From Candidatus Francisella endociliophora (lineage in GTDB: Bacteria > Pseudomonadota > Gammaproteobacteria > Francisellales > Francisellaceae), in contig NZ_CP009574.1 in assembly GCF_000764555.1 (NCBI RefSeq), positions 1,550,001 to 1,614,000 on the forward strand: 64,000 nucleotides of DNA. Reading direction: 5' to 3'. This document shows positions 35,503 through 44,837 of the stretch, in pieces. The notes under the pieces are model-generated. The model saw only the letters and a list, made by a program, of their open reading frames with translations. It ran no database searches and had not been told where the DNA came from. A program made the translations under genes and the position numbers. Positions within the stretch are counted from its first letter, which is position 1, and each line of letters opens with the position of its first letter.

Positions 35503-37671
35503 ATGTTTAAAAAAGATAAAGGATCAACACTATTAGCAGTTCTGATTTTTGCATTTGTACTAATGGTAGTAATATCAGCACTTGCTTATAATTTTAGGAT
35601 GGATTCTTTATCTATAGATTCTTTAGTTAGGGAGAAACAAAATTCTAATGTATCTGAAGGTTATTTTGGCAATATAGTTGGCTCAACAGATTTGTCTGTA
35701 GATGATGAGAAAAATATTGGAAATTTTAAGTTTGTAACTCAACCAAACTCTATTAGTCCAGGATTTGAGTATGAAGATACAAATGCTGAGCTTTATAATG
35801 CAGATCCTTTTTTAATAAGTCATAGTATTGTCCATGAATTTTATGATGGTGATATACTGCGGTATATTAGGAACTTTATCTATAATACTATGCCAAATAG
35901 TACAATGGTCGGTTATGATGATGGTTTTATTCCCTTAAATGTTCCATTTGTGAATGTCGATGCAATGAGTGGTAATCTAGCAACATATAGATTAGATTCA
36001 AATGGTGAAATTTTAGATACACAAAGAGGGTACATAGGCTATTTAGATATTAGAAATCTTTCGGATGATGATAAAGGTCATGGGAATGATGATGATGGTT
36101 ACGATGAAGATAACCCGGGGCAAGGTAATGGTAATAATAGTGCTATAGTTTTTAGCTTTAATCTTGTAGTTGGAGGAGCTAGTACAAGAATATATCTCCC
36201 AGCAGATATAACAGAAGGTTATAAGCTTAGCATTGGTTGGAATCTTGTTGCTGGTCGATGGAGTATTTTCTTAGCTGTATATGATGGCAATAGGGTTTAT
36301 ACATCATCAACAGTTTTGAGTAATCTTTTTGATAATATGAGCCAAGCAGAAATTGACATATCAAATTGGCAACCAGTTATAGATTTGCCAAGTGGATCTA
36401 CTTATGCAAGCTATCCATTTTATGTGGCTGGTACAAACTATAAAAAAGATGAGATTGTTTCAGCAAATGGTAGTTTGTATAGTTGTAAGGTTACAGGCTG
36501 GTGTTCAAGCACAGCGTCATCATATTATGCTCCAGGCACAGGATCAGATTGGGAATCTGCATGGGATCTATATAATGAAAGTGCAGGTGCTACGCAAACA
36601 AATGATGAAAATGGTAGCGACTATCCAGAATACTCTGCTGGAACAAGTTATAAGAAAAATGATGTAGTTGTATCAGATAATACCTTATATAGTTGTAAAA
36701 TACCTGGTTGGTGTTCAAGCACAGCATCATCATATTATGCTCCAGGCACAGGATCAGATTGGGGATCTGCATGGGAAATCATTGGCACGGTTGATGAAAA
36801 TGATGAGGATGGTGATGAAACGGAAAATGGCGGCTCGGAAGTTAGTGATACAGGTAGTACAATACTTGTTAAGTGGTATCATGATGTAGTTGATGAAGCT
36901 CCAAAGCCTTTGATTTTACGAAAAATGCCAAGATCAGGGAACTACGACTTAGATATTTATAGAACTACTGTTGATAGCGTTACACATGCTTATACAGCAA
37001 TACTTGCAGATAGTTTTACAACGGGGACAATTGATTTTGATGAAACTCAAGTACATATAGCGGTTCCAGATGGTTTATTTGTATTAGATGCTGGTATGCC
37101 ATTGATTTTTCAGGGAAAAAATATTTTTGATTTTGGGGTTGAAGGAAGCTATGAGCTAGGTGATGGTTCTGCAAGTACAAAAGCAACTTTGACAAAAGAG
37201 CCTGCAGATACTCCTCTTGTTATTAAGAAAAATGCAACACAATTTTATATTGTGTATTTTAATGGTAATACTTTATATACATATTTGTATAGTTTAACAG
37301 GGTCACCTTCTTTGGTAGTTTCTCGCATATTTCTAGGAGAAAATATAGAGAAAATTATCGCAAAGTTTGGGGTGCTTTTTATTATTACAGATAGTGCTGT
37401 TTATATGGAAGATATATCAAATAATACTATTCTTAGTAGAGTGGCTCCAGCTACTGGGACTGCAACAAATTATCAGATACTTAGAGATGGTGCAGGTAAG
37501 ATATATGCTATGCCAGAAGGTCTGTCTTGTTTAGCTGATAGTGGCTGTGGTAGCATTACTAGGTTATATTTTGATACAGGGTGTTCATCTTACAATAGCT
37601 GTGATGCGGTAAGTGATCTTAATAATGTTAGTCCGTATCTATATACTGTTTATAAAAGTTTTGAGTCATAA
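35503..37671 (+). CDS. Large PilX/GspK-like tip protein with two chitin-binding modules, cassette B
   Basis: 722 residues from ATG 35503 (an in-frame GTG lies 9 nt upstream). Prepilin site KDKG|STLLAVLIF without Glu5. The body matches the cassette C equivalent, but two CBM5/12-like modules are inserted (nt about 36411-36575 and 36625-36785), each with the pattern Y-x-A-G-T-x-Y, L-Y-S-C-K, WCSS, YYAPGTGSDW, SAW. The GH19 chitinase carries a similar module. The C-terminus is Cys-rich. I infer a pilus-tip adhesin that binds chitin or GlcNAc polymers. Acidic Asp/Gly/Asn linkers flank the modules. Confidence 0.8.
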   Translation: MFKKDKGSTLLAVLIFAFVLMVVISALAYNFRMDSLSIDSLVREKQNSNVSEGYFGNIVGSTDLSVDDEKNIGNFKFVTQPNSISPGFEYEDTNAELYNADPFLISHSIVHEFYDGDILRYIRNFIYNTMPNSTMVGYDDGFIPLNVPFVNVDAMSGNLATYRLDSNGEILDTQRGYIGYLDIRNLSDDDKGHGNDDDGYDEDNPGQGNGNNSAIVFSFNLVVGGASTRIYLPADITEGYKLSIGWNLVAGRWSIFLAVYDGNRVYTSSTVLSNLFDNMSQAEIDISNWQPVIDLPSGSTYASYPFYVAGTNYKKDEIVSANGSLYSCKVTGWCSSTASSYYAPGTGSDWESAWDLYNESAGATQTNDENGSDYPEYSAGTSYKKNDVVVSDNTLYSCKIPGWCSSTASSYYAPGTGSDWGSAWEIIGTVDENDEDGDETENGGSEVSDTGSTILVKWYHDVVDEAPKPLILRKMPRSGNYDLDIYRTTVDSVTHAYTAILADSFTTGTIDFDETQVHIAVPDGLFVLDAGMPLIFQGKNIFDFGVEGSYELGDGSASTKATLTKEPADTPLVIKKNATQFYIVYFNGNTLYTYLYSLTGSPSLVVSRIFLGENIEKIIAKFGVLFIITDSAVYMEDISNNTILSRVAPATGTATNYQILRDGAGKIYAMPEGLSCLADSGCGSITRLYFDTGCSSYNSCDAVSDLNNVSPYLYTVYKSFES

Positions 37672-37767
37672 AAAAGATCTTTTTAGTTTTCTAAATTTAC
37701 TATGCAGAGAAATTAGCTTCTTTTTGTGATAATATTTACATTTATATGTATGCCATTTGAATAATAA

Positions 37768-38091
37768 ATGAAGAGGCTAATCAGAAAAAGTCAAGGTGTG
37801 AGCTTAACAGAAACTTTAATCTCAATGACTATATTGCTTTTTGCTTCTTTTGCAAGTTTCAGCTTACTTACATCGAATGCGGCAAAAACTAATTTAATAG
37901 AGCAAAAAGTTAATTTAGCAAACCAGTTAGATGAGAGAGTTAACGAGTATTTAATATCAAATAATTTTAATGATGGTAGTTCTGGGAATACTAGTTTTTC
38001 TCAGCAATCAATAGAAGGAACAGGTTTGAGTGAATACTCAGCAATAGATTCTGTTAGTGGGTTGAATGTTTCACAAAAAGCCTTTGAGTGA
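37768..38091 (+). CDS. Minor pilin, cassette C gene 1 (short)
   Basis: 107 residues. Prepilin site KSQG|VSLTETLIS with Glu5 and a hydrophobic helix; then EQKVNLANQLDERVNEYLISNNFN, homologous to the first pilins of A and B. It has no room for a full globular domain. Its TGA overlaps the GTG-ATG region of the next gene, so the two are probably translationally coupled. Confidence 0.7.
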   Translation: MKRLIRKSQGVSLTETLISMTILLFASFASFSLLTSNAAKTNLIEQKVNLANQLDERVNEYLISNNFNDGSSGNTSFSQQSIEGTGLSEYSAIDSVSGLNVSQKAFE

Positions 38092-38099
38092 GGTGTGTT

Positions 38100-38768
38100 A
38101 TGAAAAATAATAAAGGCTTTTCAATGATTGAGCTGATGATTACAGTCGTTCTTATTGTGTTTCTATTATTTGCAGTTTTTTATGCTATATCTAGCGTAAT
38201 TTCAGGTTCAATATTAACAGAAAAAAGAGTCGAATTAACAAATCAGCTTGATAAAAGAGTTAATGAGTTTATGGTAACAGGAGAGTTTGATACTAGTGAT
38301 GCTGATGGTATCACTTTTGCAAAGCTTGATTCTGATGATGAGGTGGCTGAATTTTCTGCAACAAATGAAGCATTTAGTTTGACGATCATTAAAAGAGCGT
38401 TTGAAATAATTGATGCCGAAGATGTTTTTACTGGAATTACTGATATTGAGTGTGCTGCTGTTTCTCATGGTCATTGTGCTTGTACTGTATCTAATGAAGA
38501 TAGGTTGCAGAGATGTATGGAGCTTATAGGTACAGATAATCAAAATGATCCTAATGTAGCAAAGTGTCAGGAGCAGCATGGAGGAAGTAATCCTAATGAG
38601 GCTGGTTATCAATGTGCTGGGGCATGTGGAGAAGGGTTACATCCATCTTGTGTTAATCTCTTAGTAATCTGTCATAAACCTGGAACTCCGGCAGAAAAAA
38701 CTATGGTTTTACCATATCCCGCATTAAATGGTCATATGAACCATGGAGATCATTTGGGTCCATGCTAA
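38100..38768 (+). CDS. Minor pilin with C-terminal Cys/His motif, cassette C gene 2
   Basis: 222 residues from the ATG with GAGG 6 nt upstream (an in-frame GTG lies 12 nt earlier). Prepilin site NNKG|FSMIELMIT with Glu5. After the common pilin part (EKRVELTNQLDKRVNEF) comes a Cys/His-rich tail: CAAVSHGHCAC, several Cys, and a terminal VICHKPG...HMNHGDHLGPC. This resembles the CH...AHxxHGDxxGxC motif found at the ends of many unrelated secreted proteins, probably metal-binding. The role on a pilus is unknown. Confidence 0.75.
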   Translation: MKNNKGFSMIELMITVVLIVFLLFAVFYAISSVISGSILTEKRVELTNQLDKRVNEFMVTGEFDTSDADGITFAKLDSDDEVAEFSATNEAFSLTIIKRAFEIIDAEDVFTGITDIECAAVSHGHCACTVSNEDRLQRCMELIGTDNQNDPNVAKCQEQHGGSNPNEAGYQCAGACGEGLHPSCVNLLVICHKPGTPAEKTMVLPYPALNGHMNHGDHLGPC

Positions 38769-39667
38769 AGAAGTTTCGGGGAGTTACGATCGTTGAGCTC
38801 TTAGTTGCTACTGCTATAGCTGTAACAGTATTTGCAATGGCAATAAATATATATGTAGCTGCTAAGAATAACTATAATAATTTAAAAGATAGAGTTGATA
38901 CAGAGGTTAAAGAGCTTACTACAAAAAGGTTGTTATATAACTTTGTTAAGAATTCTGGTTTAGCTTGCCATTTTGGATTCACTAATCAAAATTATCATAA
39001 TAATACTGGAGATACTTTAGATGATTACTTTACAACAAATTCATCAGTGATTGTTGGTCCTCTGCCTTTTTCAAGTGGGTCTAGTTTTGCTGGAGCTTTA
39101 GAAGAGGGATGTTCGGGAGATTGTTTTCAGGCAGGATCTGATTATATAATGGTGAAAAAAGAAGAGAACCATGTAGAACTTACAGCATCTAACAGTTCAG
39201 AAGCAATATTAGAGGTTTCTTCTGTTTCGGACTTTAGTGTTGGAGATTATCTAGCCTTATGTAATAAAGATGACATAGATTTAGTTAAAGTCGGGAGTGT
39301 TAATAGTGAGACTAATAATCTTGACTTAGTTTCTGCTCCTAGTTCTAATATTTATTACCCTGGTGATTACGTCGGTCAATATTCGCTACAAGTAATCTAT
39401 ATAAGAGATACTGGCGAGCAAGATGAGGATGGTAATGATATTTTTTCACTATATATCTATATCAAAGATAATGATTCATCAGGGATGTCTTATGAGTTGG
39501 TTAGAGGGATAGAGGATTTACAAGTAGAGTATGCAACTGTTAGCGATGGAAATATAACTTGGAATGTGGTTTCATCAGATATTGGTGTTGATGGTTCTGG
39601 CTATCCTGCAGTGAGAGTGTCATTTAGTGTTGATGGTGAATCATTTTCTAAAGTGATAGTGATATAA
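38762..39667 (+). CDS. Minor pilin, cassette C gene 3 (PilW-like)
   Basis: 301 residues. Prepilin site KKFRG|VTIVELLVA with Glu5. Close match to the second pilin of cassette B through the globular part (QNYHNNTGDTLDDYFTT, QAGSDYIMVKKEE, GDYLALCNKDD, IRDTGEQDEDGNDIF, ELVRGIEDLQVEY). The start overlaps the previous stop by 7 nt. Expected to form an initiating minor-pilin complex with its neighbours. Confidence 0.78.
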   Translation: MLKKFRGVTIVELLVATAIAVTVFAMAINIYVAAKNNYNNLKDRVDTEVKELTTKRLLYNFVKNSGLACHFGFTNQNYHNNTGDTLDDYFTTNSSVIVGPLPFSSGSSFAGALEEGCSGDCFQAGSDYIMVKKEENHVELTASNSSEAILEVSSVSDFSVGDYLALCNKDDIDLVKVGSVNSETNNLDLVSAPSSNIYYPGDYVGQYSLQVIYIRDTGEQDEDGNDIFSLYIYIKDNDSSGMSYELVRGIEDLQVEYATVSDGNITWNVVSSDIGVDGSGYPAVRVSFSVDGESFSKVIVI

Positions 39668-39677
39668 GGAGAATATT

Positions 39678-41324
39678 TTGTTGCATAAGTTAAGAGGGTC
39701 ATCACTATTAACAGCACTTATTTTTGCTTTTGTATTGATGGTTATTGTTTCTGCTATTGCATATAACTTTAGAGTAAGCTCTTTGACAATAGGAACTCTT
39801 ATAGATGAGGAGCAAAATATAAATATAGATGAAGGCTATGTAAAGAACTTGGCTGATTCAGGAGCCTTAGCTACAGCTATTGATGAAAATATTGATAGTT
39901 TTAGGTTTGAAACTATACCAACTTCAATGACTCCAAAGTTTTATGTAAATAATACCTCCGCAACTTTATATGCTGCAGAACCTTTTTTATTTAGCTATGA
40001 TGTTACACACAATTTTTTTAATAATGGAGTTAATGAATATACAAAGAATATTATTTTTAATACTATGAAAAATAGTATTTATACTCAGTATGAAGATGAT
40101 GTTTATCCTATAAATGTTCCTTATGTTAATACAGCTGCTATGGCGGATAATGCAATATATAGGTTTTCTGGAGATAGTAGTATATCTCAACTTGGATATA
40201 TTGGTTATATAGAGAAAGATAATGGAACACTAAATGTTAACGCAAGTGGTACTAGCACAACTATAGATGTTCCGAATGATTTATCTGTCACTGATTATAA
40301 ATTTAGAGTTGGTTGGGATCTTAAATCTGGATTCTGGAATATTTTTTTGGCGACGTATGATGTCAATAAAGTTTACACATCTTCGACATCTTTAAATAAT
40401 ATTGTTAGTAATTCTGCTCAAGCAAAAACTGATTTAGAGAATTGGCAAGAGGTTGCATTAACTATTCCTAGTGGAAGTACTATATCTAGTGGTAGTGTTA
40501 TACTTACTAAATGGTACCATGATTCAAATTCGGATGTCCCTAAGCCTTTGATATTAAAAAAAGATGAACAATCAGATACTTCTGGAACTTATTACTTAAA
40601 TTTCTATAATAGTACGTATGATCCTGTTAATGGGAGCTTTAGTGCATCATTATCTGATGGTGTAAGTACTACTAATAACTTTGATGTAAATAAAGTATTT
40701 ATAGTTGTACCAGATAGGGACTTTAATTTAAATGCTAGTTCTCCTCTTGTTTTTCAAGAGGATGGATCAGTTACAAAAGTTTTTCAGTTTAACCTTCATA
40801 GTGCTGGAACCATAACTTACTTAGGAAGCCTAAGCCCTACAGTTGAGGCAGAACCTGTATTAATTAAAAGGAATGCTACTCAAAGCTACTTATATTATCA
40901 TAATGGCAGTAGTTACTATTCACATTACTATAGTGCGGGATCTTTGAATACTACTGCCTTAACGCCTATTCAAGGGTTTTGGTGGCAAACTATTCAAAAA
41001 CTTATTCCTAAATTTGGTGCATTGTTTATTGTCACAGAGGATAATATTTATATTGATGATTTTAGTAGTGGAACAACTAATATGATGAATCGTATCAGCA
41101 TAAATGACTCTAATTATCAATTTTTACGAGATGTAGATGGTTTAATTTATGCTATTCCAGATGGTTTAACTTGTCAGATGAGTGGTAATTGCAATGAAGC
41201 AGATAGATTATACATTCGTGATGAGGGTAATTGTTCAGGCTATACTGGTGGATGTGACTTTATAGATGATCTTAATAATATTGGATCATATCTAGGTATG
41301 GTGTATAAGAATATTCAACACTAA
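39678..41324 (+). CDS. Large PilX/GspK-like tip protein, cassette C
   Basis: 548 residues, TTG start with AAGGAG 6 nt upstream. Prepilin site KLRG|SSLLTALIF, no Glu5. The same layout as the cassette B protein (VGWDLKSGFWNIFLATYD, WYHDSNSDVPKPLILKK, RDVDGLIYAIPDGLTC and a Cys-rich end) but without the chitin-binding modules, so it shows what the tip looks like with no insert. Its ligand, if any, is unknown. Confidence 0.72.
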   Translation: MLHKLRGSSLLTALIFAFVLMVIVSAIAYNFRVSSLTIGTLIDEEQNINIDEGYVKNLADSGALATAIDENIDSFRFETIPTSMTPKFYVNNTSATLYAAEPFLFSYDVTHNFFNNGVNEYTKNIIFNTMKNSIYTQYEDDVYPINVPYVNTAAMADNAIYRFSGDSSISQLGYIGYIEKDNGTLNVNASGTSTTIDVPNDLSVTDYKFRVGWDLKSGFWNIFLATYDVNKVYTSSTSLNNIVSNSAQAKTDLENWQEVALTIPSGSTISSGSVILTKWYHDSNSDVPKPLILKKDEQSDTSGTYYLNFYNSTYDPVNGSFSASLSDGVSTTNNFDVNKVFIVVPDRDFNLNASSPLVFQEDGSVTKVFQFNLHSAGTITYLGSLSPTVEAEPVLIKRNATQSYLYYHNGSSYYSHYYSAGSLNTTALTPIQGFWWQTIQKLIPKFGALFIVTEDNIYIDDFSSGTTNMMNRISINDSNYQFLRDVDGLIYAIPDGLTCQMSGNCNEADRLYIRDEGNCSGYTGGCDFIDDLNNIGSYLGMVYKNIQH

Positions 41325-41402
41325 GTTTTTTTCAAAAAACACTAAAATTTAGTTATACTGATAGCTTATAATTCTAAGACTAAAAAATGGATTTTTTATT
41401 TT

Positions 41403-42791
41403 ATGATTTTTTATAATTCTTTATCTGGAAAAAAAGAAGAATTTAAACCGATAGAGCTTAATAAAATTAAAATGTATGTTTGCGGTATCACTGTATATGA
41501 TGATTGTCATATTGGGCATGCTCGTACGAATATAGCCTTTGATGTTATTAATAGATATTTTAAGTATCGTGGGTTTGATGTGACATTTGTAAGAAATATC
41601 ACAGATATCGATGACAAGATTATCAAAAGAGCTAATGAAAATGGTGAGTCTACAGATCAGTTAGTTGAAAGAACAATCAAGTCTATGCATGATGCTTTTG
41701 ATAGTCTTAATATTTTACGCCCTACTCAAGAGCCAAGAGCTACACAAACAATTCCTGAAATGATAGCAATGATTAAAGCACTTGTTGATAAAGGTTTTGC
41801 ATATCAAGGGGCTAATGGCGATGTTTTTTATCGTGTAACTAAATTTGATGATTATGGTAAGTTAAGTAAACAAAATCTTGAAGCATTAGAGCAGGGCTCA
41901 AGAGTTGATATAGTTGATGAAAAAGAAAATCCAATGGATTTTGTACTTTGGAAAATGGCAAAAGAAGGTGAACCTGCTTGGGATTCTCCATGGGGAGCTG
42001 GTCGCCCAGGTTGGCATATTGAGTGCTCTGCAATGTCAAAGAAACTACTTGGTGATACTTTTGATATTCATGCTGGCGGCTCTGATCTTAGATTCCCTCA
42101 TCATGAAAATGAAATAGCACAATCAGAAGCCTGTAATGAGTGTACTTTTGCTAACTATTGGTTACATTCTGGTATGGTAAAAGTTGATTCTGAAAAGATG
42201 TCTAAATCTTTAAATAACTTCTTTACGATCAACGAGGTTTTAGAAGAATATCATCCTGAAGTTGTCAGATATTTCCTAGCTTCAACTGTGTATAGAAGTG
42301 AGATTAATTATTCAAAAGAAAACTTAAATAATGCAAAGGCTTCTGTTGAGAGATTATTTAATGCTCTTAGAGATGTTGAGCCAATGGAAGTAAATTTGCC
42401 TGATGATGCGGATGAGTATGAAGTTAGGTTTGTTAAAGCGATGGATAATGACTTCAATACTCCAGAAGCTTTAGCAGTACTATTTAGTTTAGCAAAAGAG
42501 ATCAATACTTTAAAAACTACAAATAAATATAAAGCTAGTGGTTATGCTTATTTATTGCGTAAGCTTTGTGATGTGTTGGGTATTTTGTTCACAGATGTAG
42601 AAGAGTACTTTAAGCAAGGTGATAAAAGTAATAGTGTTGATGCGGATGAAATCGAAAAATTAATCACAGAAAGAGCACAAGCTAAAAAAGATAAGAATTA
42701 TGCTAGAGCTGATGAGATTAGAAATGAGCTTCAAGCACAAGGGATAATATTAGAAGATAGTGCAACTGGCACTACATGGAAGAAAGGTTAA
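41403..42791 (+). CDS. cysS: Cysteinyl-tRNA synthetase
   Basis: 462 residues, class I synthetase. CHIGHAR (HIGH motif, near residues 37-43), zinc ligands including Cys28 and the HHENEIAQSE segment, KMSKSLNN (KMSKS, near 264-270), and a C-terminal DALR-type helical domain. Charges tRNA-Cys. Essential housekeeping gene; prmB follows 3 nt downstream. Confidence 0.97.
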   Translation: MIFYNSLSGKKEEFKPIELNKIKMYVCGITVYDDCHIGHARTNIAFDVINRYFKYRGFDVTFVRNITDIDDKIIKRANENGESTDQLVERTIKSMHDAFDSLNILRPTQEPRATQTIPEMIAMIKALVDKGFAYQGANGDVFYRVTKFDDYGKLSKQNLEALEQGSRVDIVDEKENPMDFVLWKMAKEGEPAWDSPWGAGRPGWHIECSAMSKKLLGDTFDIHAGGSDLRFPHHENEIAQSEACNECTFANYWLHSGMVKVDSEKMSKSLNNFFTINEVLEEYHPEVVRYFLASTVYRSEINYSKENLNNAKASVERLFNALRDVEPMEVNLPDDADEYEVRFVKAMDNDFNTPEALAVLFSLAKEINTLKTTNKYKASGYAYLLRKLCDVLGILFTDVEEYFKQGDKSNSVDADEIEKLITERAQAKKDKNYARADEIRNELQAQGIILEDSATGTTWKKG

Positions 42792-42794
42792 TAA

Positions 42795-43739
42795 ATGTAT
42801 TCTCAAGAAAAACAGCAAGACATAATAGATAATTTACATACAATCAGGGACTATATTCGTTGGACAATATCAGAAATGAATGTTAATCAAGTATATTTTG
42901 GTCATGGTTCAGATTCTATATGGGATGAATCTGTACACCTTGTACTTAGTGCGATTAATGTATCTCATGATATTGATAGCAATATGGTAGCTTCTCGACT
43001 TTTAACAGAAGAGAAAAAGCGAATAATAAATTATGTTTATCAAAGATCATGTGAGCGTAAACCACTACCATACATTCTTAAAAAAGCTTGGTTTGCTGGT
43101 ATGGAGTTTGATATTGATGAAAGAGTTATTATTCCTCGTTCACCAATAGCAGAGCTTATTCGTAATGATTTTTCACCATGGGTTAATGATATTGATGATG
43201 TTAAAAATATGTTAGACCTTTGTACAGGTAGTGGTTGTATCGGTATTGCTTGTAGTGAAGTTTTTGAAGATGCTAATATAACACTAGTTGATATATCAGA
43301 TGATGCGCTAGCTATAGCAAATCATAATATTAAGAAGCATCAGGTTGGAGATAGAGTTAAAGCTATCAAATCTGACTTATTTAACAATCTAAAAGGACAA
43401 AAGTTTGATGTTATAGTTTCCAACCCACCTTATGTTGATAAAGAAGATCTAGATAGCATGCCTAAAGAATACCATTATGAACCTAAGCTTGCATTAGAGG
43501 CTGGGAGTGATGGGTTAGACCTTGCTAAAAGAATTATCTTGGAAGCAGATCAATATATGACAGAAAAGGGTGTACTAATCGTTGAAGTTGGTAATAGTCA
43601 ATATGCACTTATGGAAATGTGTCCAGATGTTCCATTTACATGGTTAAGCTTTGCCGAAGGTGGTGATGGTGTGTTTTTACTGACATATGATGAATTAGTA
43701 AAATATAAGGATCTGTTTAAGCAGTATTTTCAAAAGTAA
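42795..43739 (+). CDS. prmB: Ribosomal protein L3 glutamine methyltransferase PrmB
   Basis: 314 residues. N-terminal helical domain with FGHGSDSIWDE, typical of PrmB rather than PrmC, then a SAM-binding Rossmann domain (LDLCTGSGCIGIA near residues 138-150) and the NPPY catalytic motif (near 210). It methylates the conserved Gln of L3 and aids 50S assembly. Translated immediately after cysS. Confidence 0.92.
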   Translation: MYSQEKQQDIIDNLHTIRDYIRWTISEMNVNQVYFGHGSDSIWDESVHLVLSAINVSHDIDSNMVASRLLTEEKKRIINYVYQRSCERKPLPYILKKAWFAGMEFDIDERVIIPRSPIAELIRNDFSPWVNDIDDVKNMLDLCTGSGCIGIACSEVFEDANITLVDISDDALAIANHNIKKHQVGDRVKAIKSDLFNNLKGQKFDVIVSNPPYVDKEDLDSMPKEYHYEPKLALEAGSDGLDLAKRIILEADQYMTEKGVLIVEVGNSQYALMEMCPDVPFTWLSFAEGGDGVFLLTYDELVKYKDLFKQYFQK

Positions 43740-43967
43740 GATTTCAGAATTCATCTAGACTTGAAAAAGTTTTATTATCAATATTTTTATACTTCTTCGT
43801 GGAGATCAATAGAAGCATTATTATTAATTTAATATAAATCTAATAAATGCTTTTGTATTTATTTTTTTTGTATGTTATTAAACATAAGAAATAAATAATT
43901 TAATATTTTTTAATAAAGTGATATCTTACACACAAATAGATTAATTTTACATGGGTACTAATAGCTG

Positions 43968-44807
43968 GTGAATAATATATTTGGCAAGGTATTTGCTTAT
44001 ACAGTCTTTATGTTATTATTTCTATCTTTAAACAGTTGCATCAAGACAGAAGATGAAATTCGGGTAGAGCTGCTTAAGCAATGCATTAATAATCTTTGTA
44101 GTTTTCAACTTGTTGAGTCGAGAGTTAGAGTATCGACAGATATTCTTGGTAAAGAACATATTCAGACATTAAGCCAAAAGCCTTTAAGTGGATTATTGTC
44201 GAGTGTTGAATGGTCTTTTCCAGGAGATAGTAATCAAACAACCTCGAGTGCCTTGACAGCAGTTGGTTTACCTGCATGCCAAACAGATAGTTGTAGTGAT
44301 ATAGATAACCCCACAGGTAGGGATTTTGGTACCTCTTGGGGATCTCAAGATATTAGTGTTACAGGAACAGCTACTCTATCAAATGGTAAAGTTGTTAACA
44401 TCAATGAATCCTCTAGTTTTTATGTATTTCCTACACAAATTACCTACGATATGCCAACTGGGTCAACTATAACAGCGACAGAAGCAGCATCATTGTTTGC
44501 TAATGCTAGTGCAGCTGTTAAAGACAATATTGCAGAGGTGATAGGTAATGGTGGTACAGATGGAACTTTAACATTTATTTGTAAAGAAGGATATTTTATG
44601 GATCCTAATGCAATTGGTTTGGCAAATGGTGCGCAGCCACAAAGTAGATTTAGCTGGCCGGATATAGAAACAGAAGCTCCGACCCCTGCTTTTAATGGGA
44701 CTTATTGGGAGCAAATAGGATATATAGAAGCAGCAAATAATGCAGAGTTAGATTTACCTAGTGGTAGAGACTATGGGACTGCTTTGGATTGTGGGATACC
44801 AAAATAA
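43968..44807 (+). CDS. Lipoprotein partner of the collar-domain fibre
   Basis: 279 residues with the lipobox LNSC (Cys24). Full-length homologue of the lipoprotein at 3894-4712: CIK after the lipobox, LGKEHIQ, PACQTDSCSDIDNPTG, SGTATLS-type Ig-like stretch, TYDMPTGSTITATEAA, LTFIC and a near-terminal Cys. The start is GTG with no evident Shine-Dalgarno, overlapped by the TGA of a six-codon frame beginning ATG at 43951. It precedes the fibre gene by 30 nt, repeating the gene order of the first pair. Confidence 0.75.
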   Translation: MNNIFGKVFAYTVFMLLFLSLNSCIKTEDEIRVELLKQCINNLCSFQLVESRVRVSTDILGKEHIQTLSQKPLSGLLSSVEWSFPGDSNQTTSSALTAVGLPACQTDSCSDIDNPTGRDFGTSWGSQDISVTGTATLSNGKVVNINESSSFYVFPTQITYDMPTGSTITATEAASLFANASAAVKDNIAEVIGNGGTDGTLTFICKEGYFMDPNAIGLANGAQPQSRFSWPDIETEAPTPAFNGTYWEQIGYIEAANNAELDLPSGRDYGTALDCGIPK

Positions 44808-44837
44808 CAAACAAGTAATAATAAAAGGGTATAAGTA

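Noticed and set aside
43951..43971. Six-codon leader peptide before the second lipoprotein
   Set aside because: ATG GGT ACT AAT AGC TGG TGA overlaps the GTG start, but there is no Shine-Dalgarno and no attenuator structure; too short to support.
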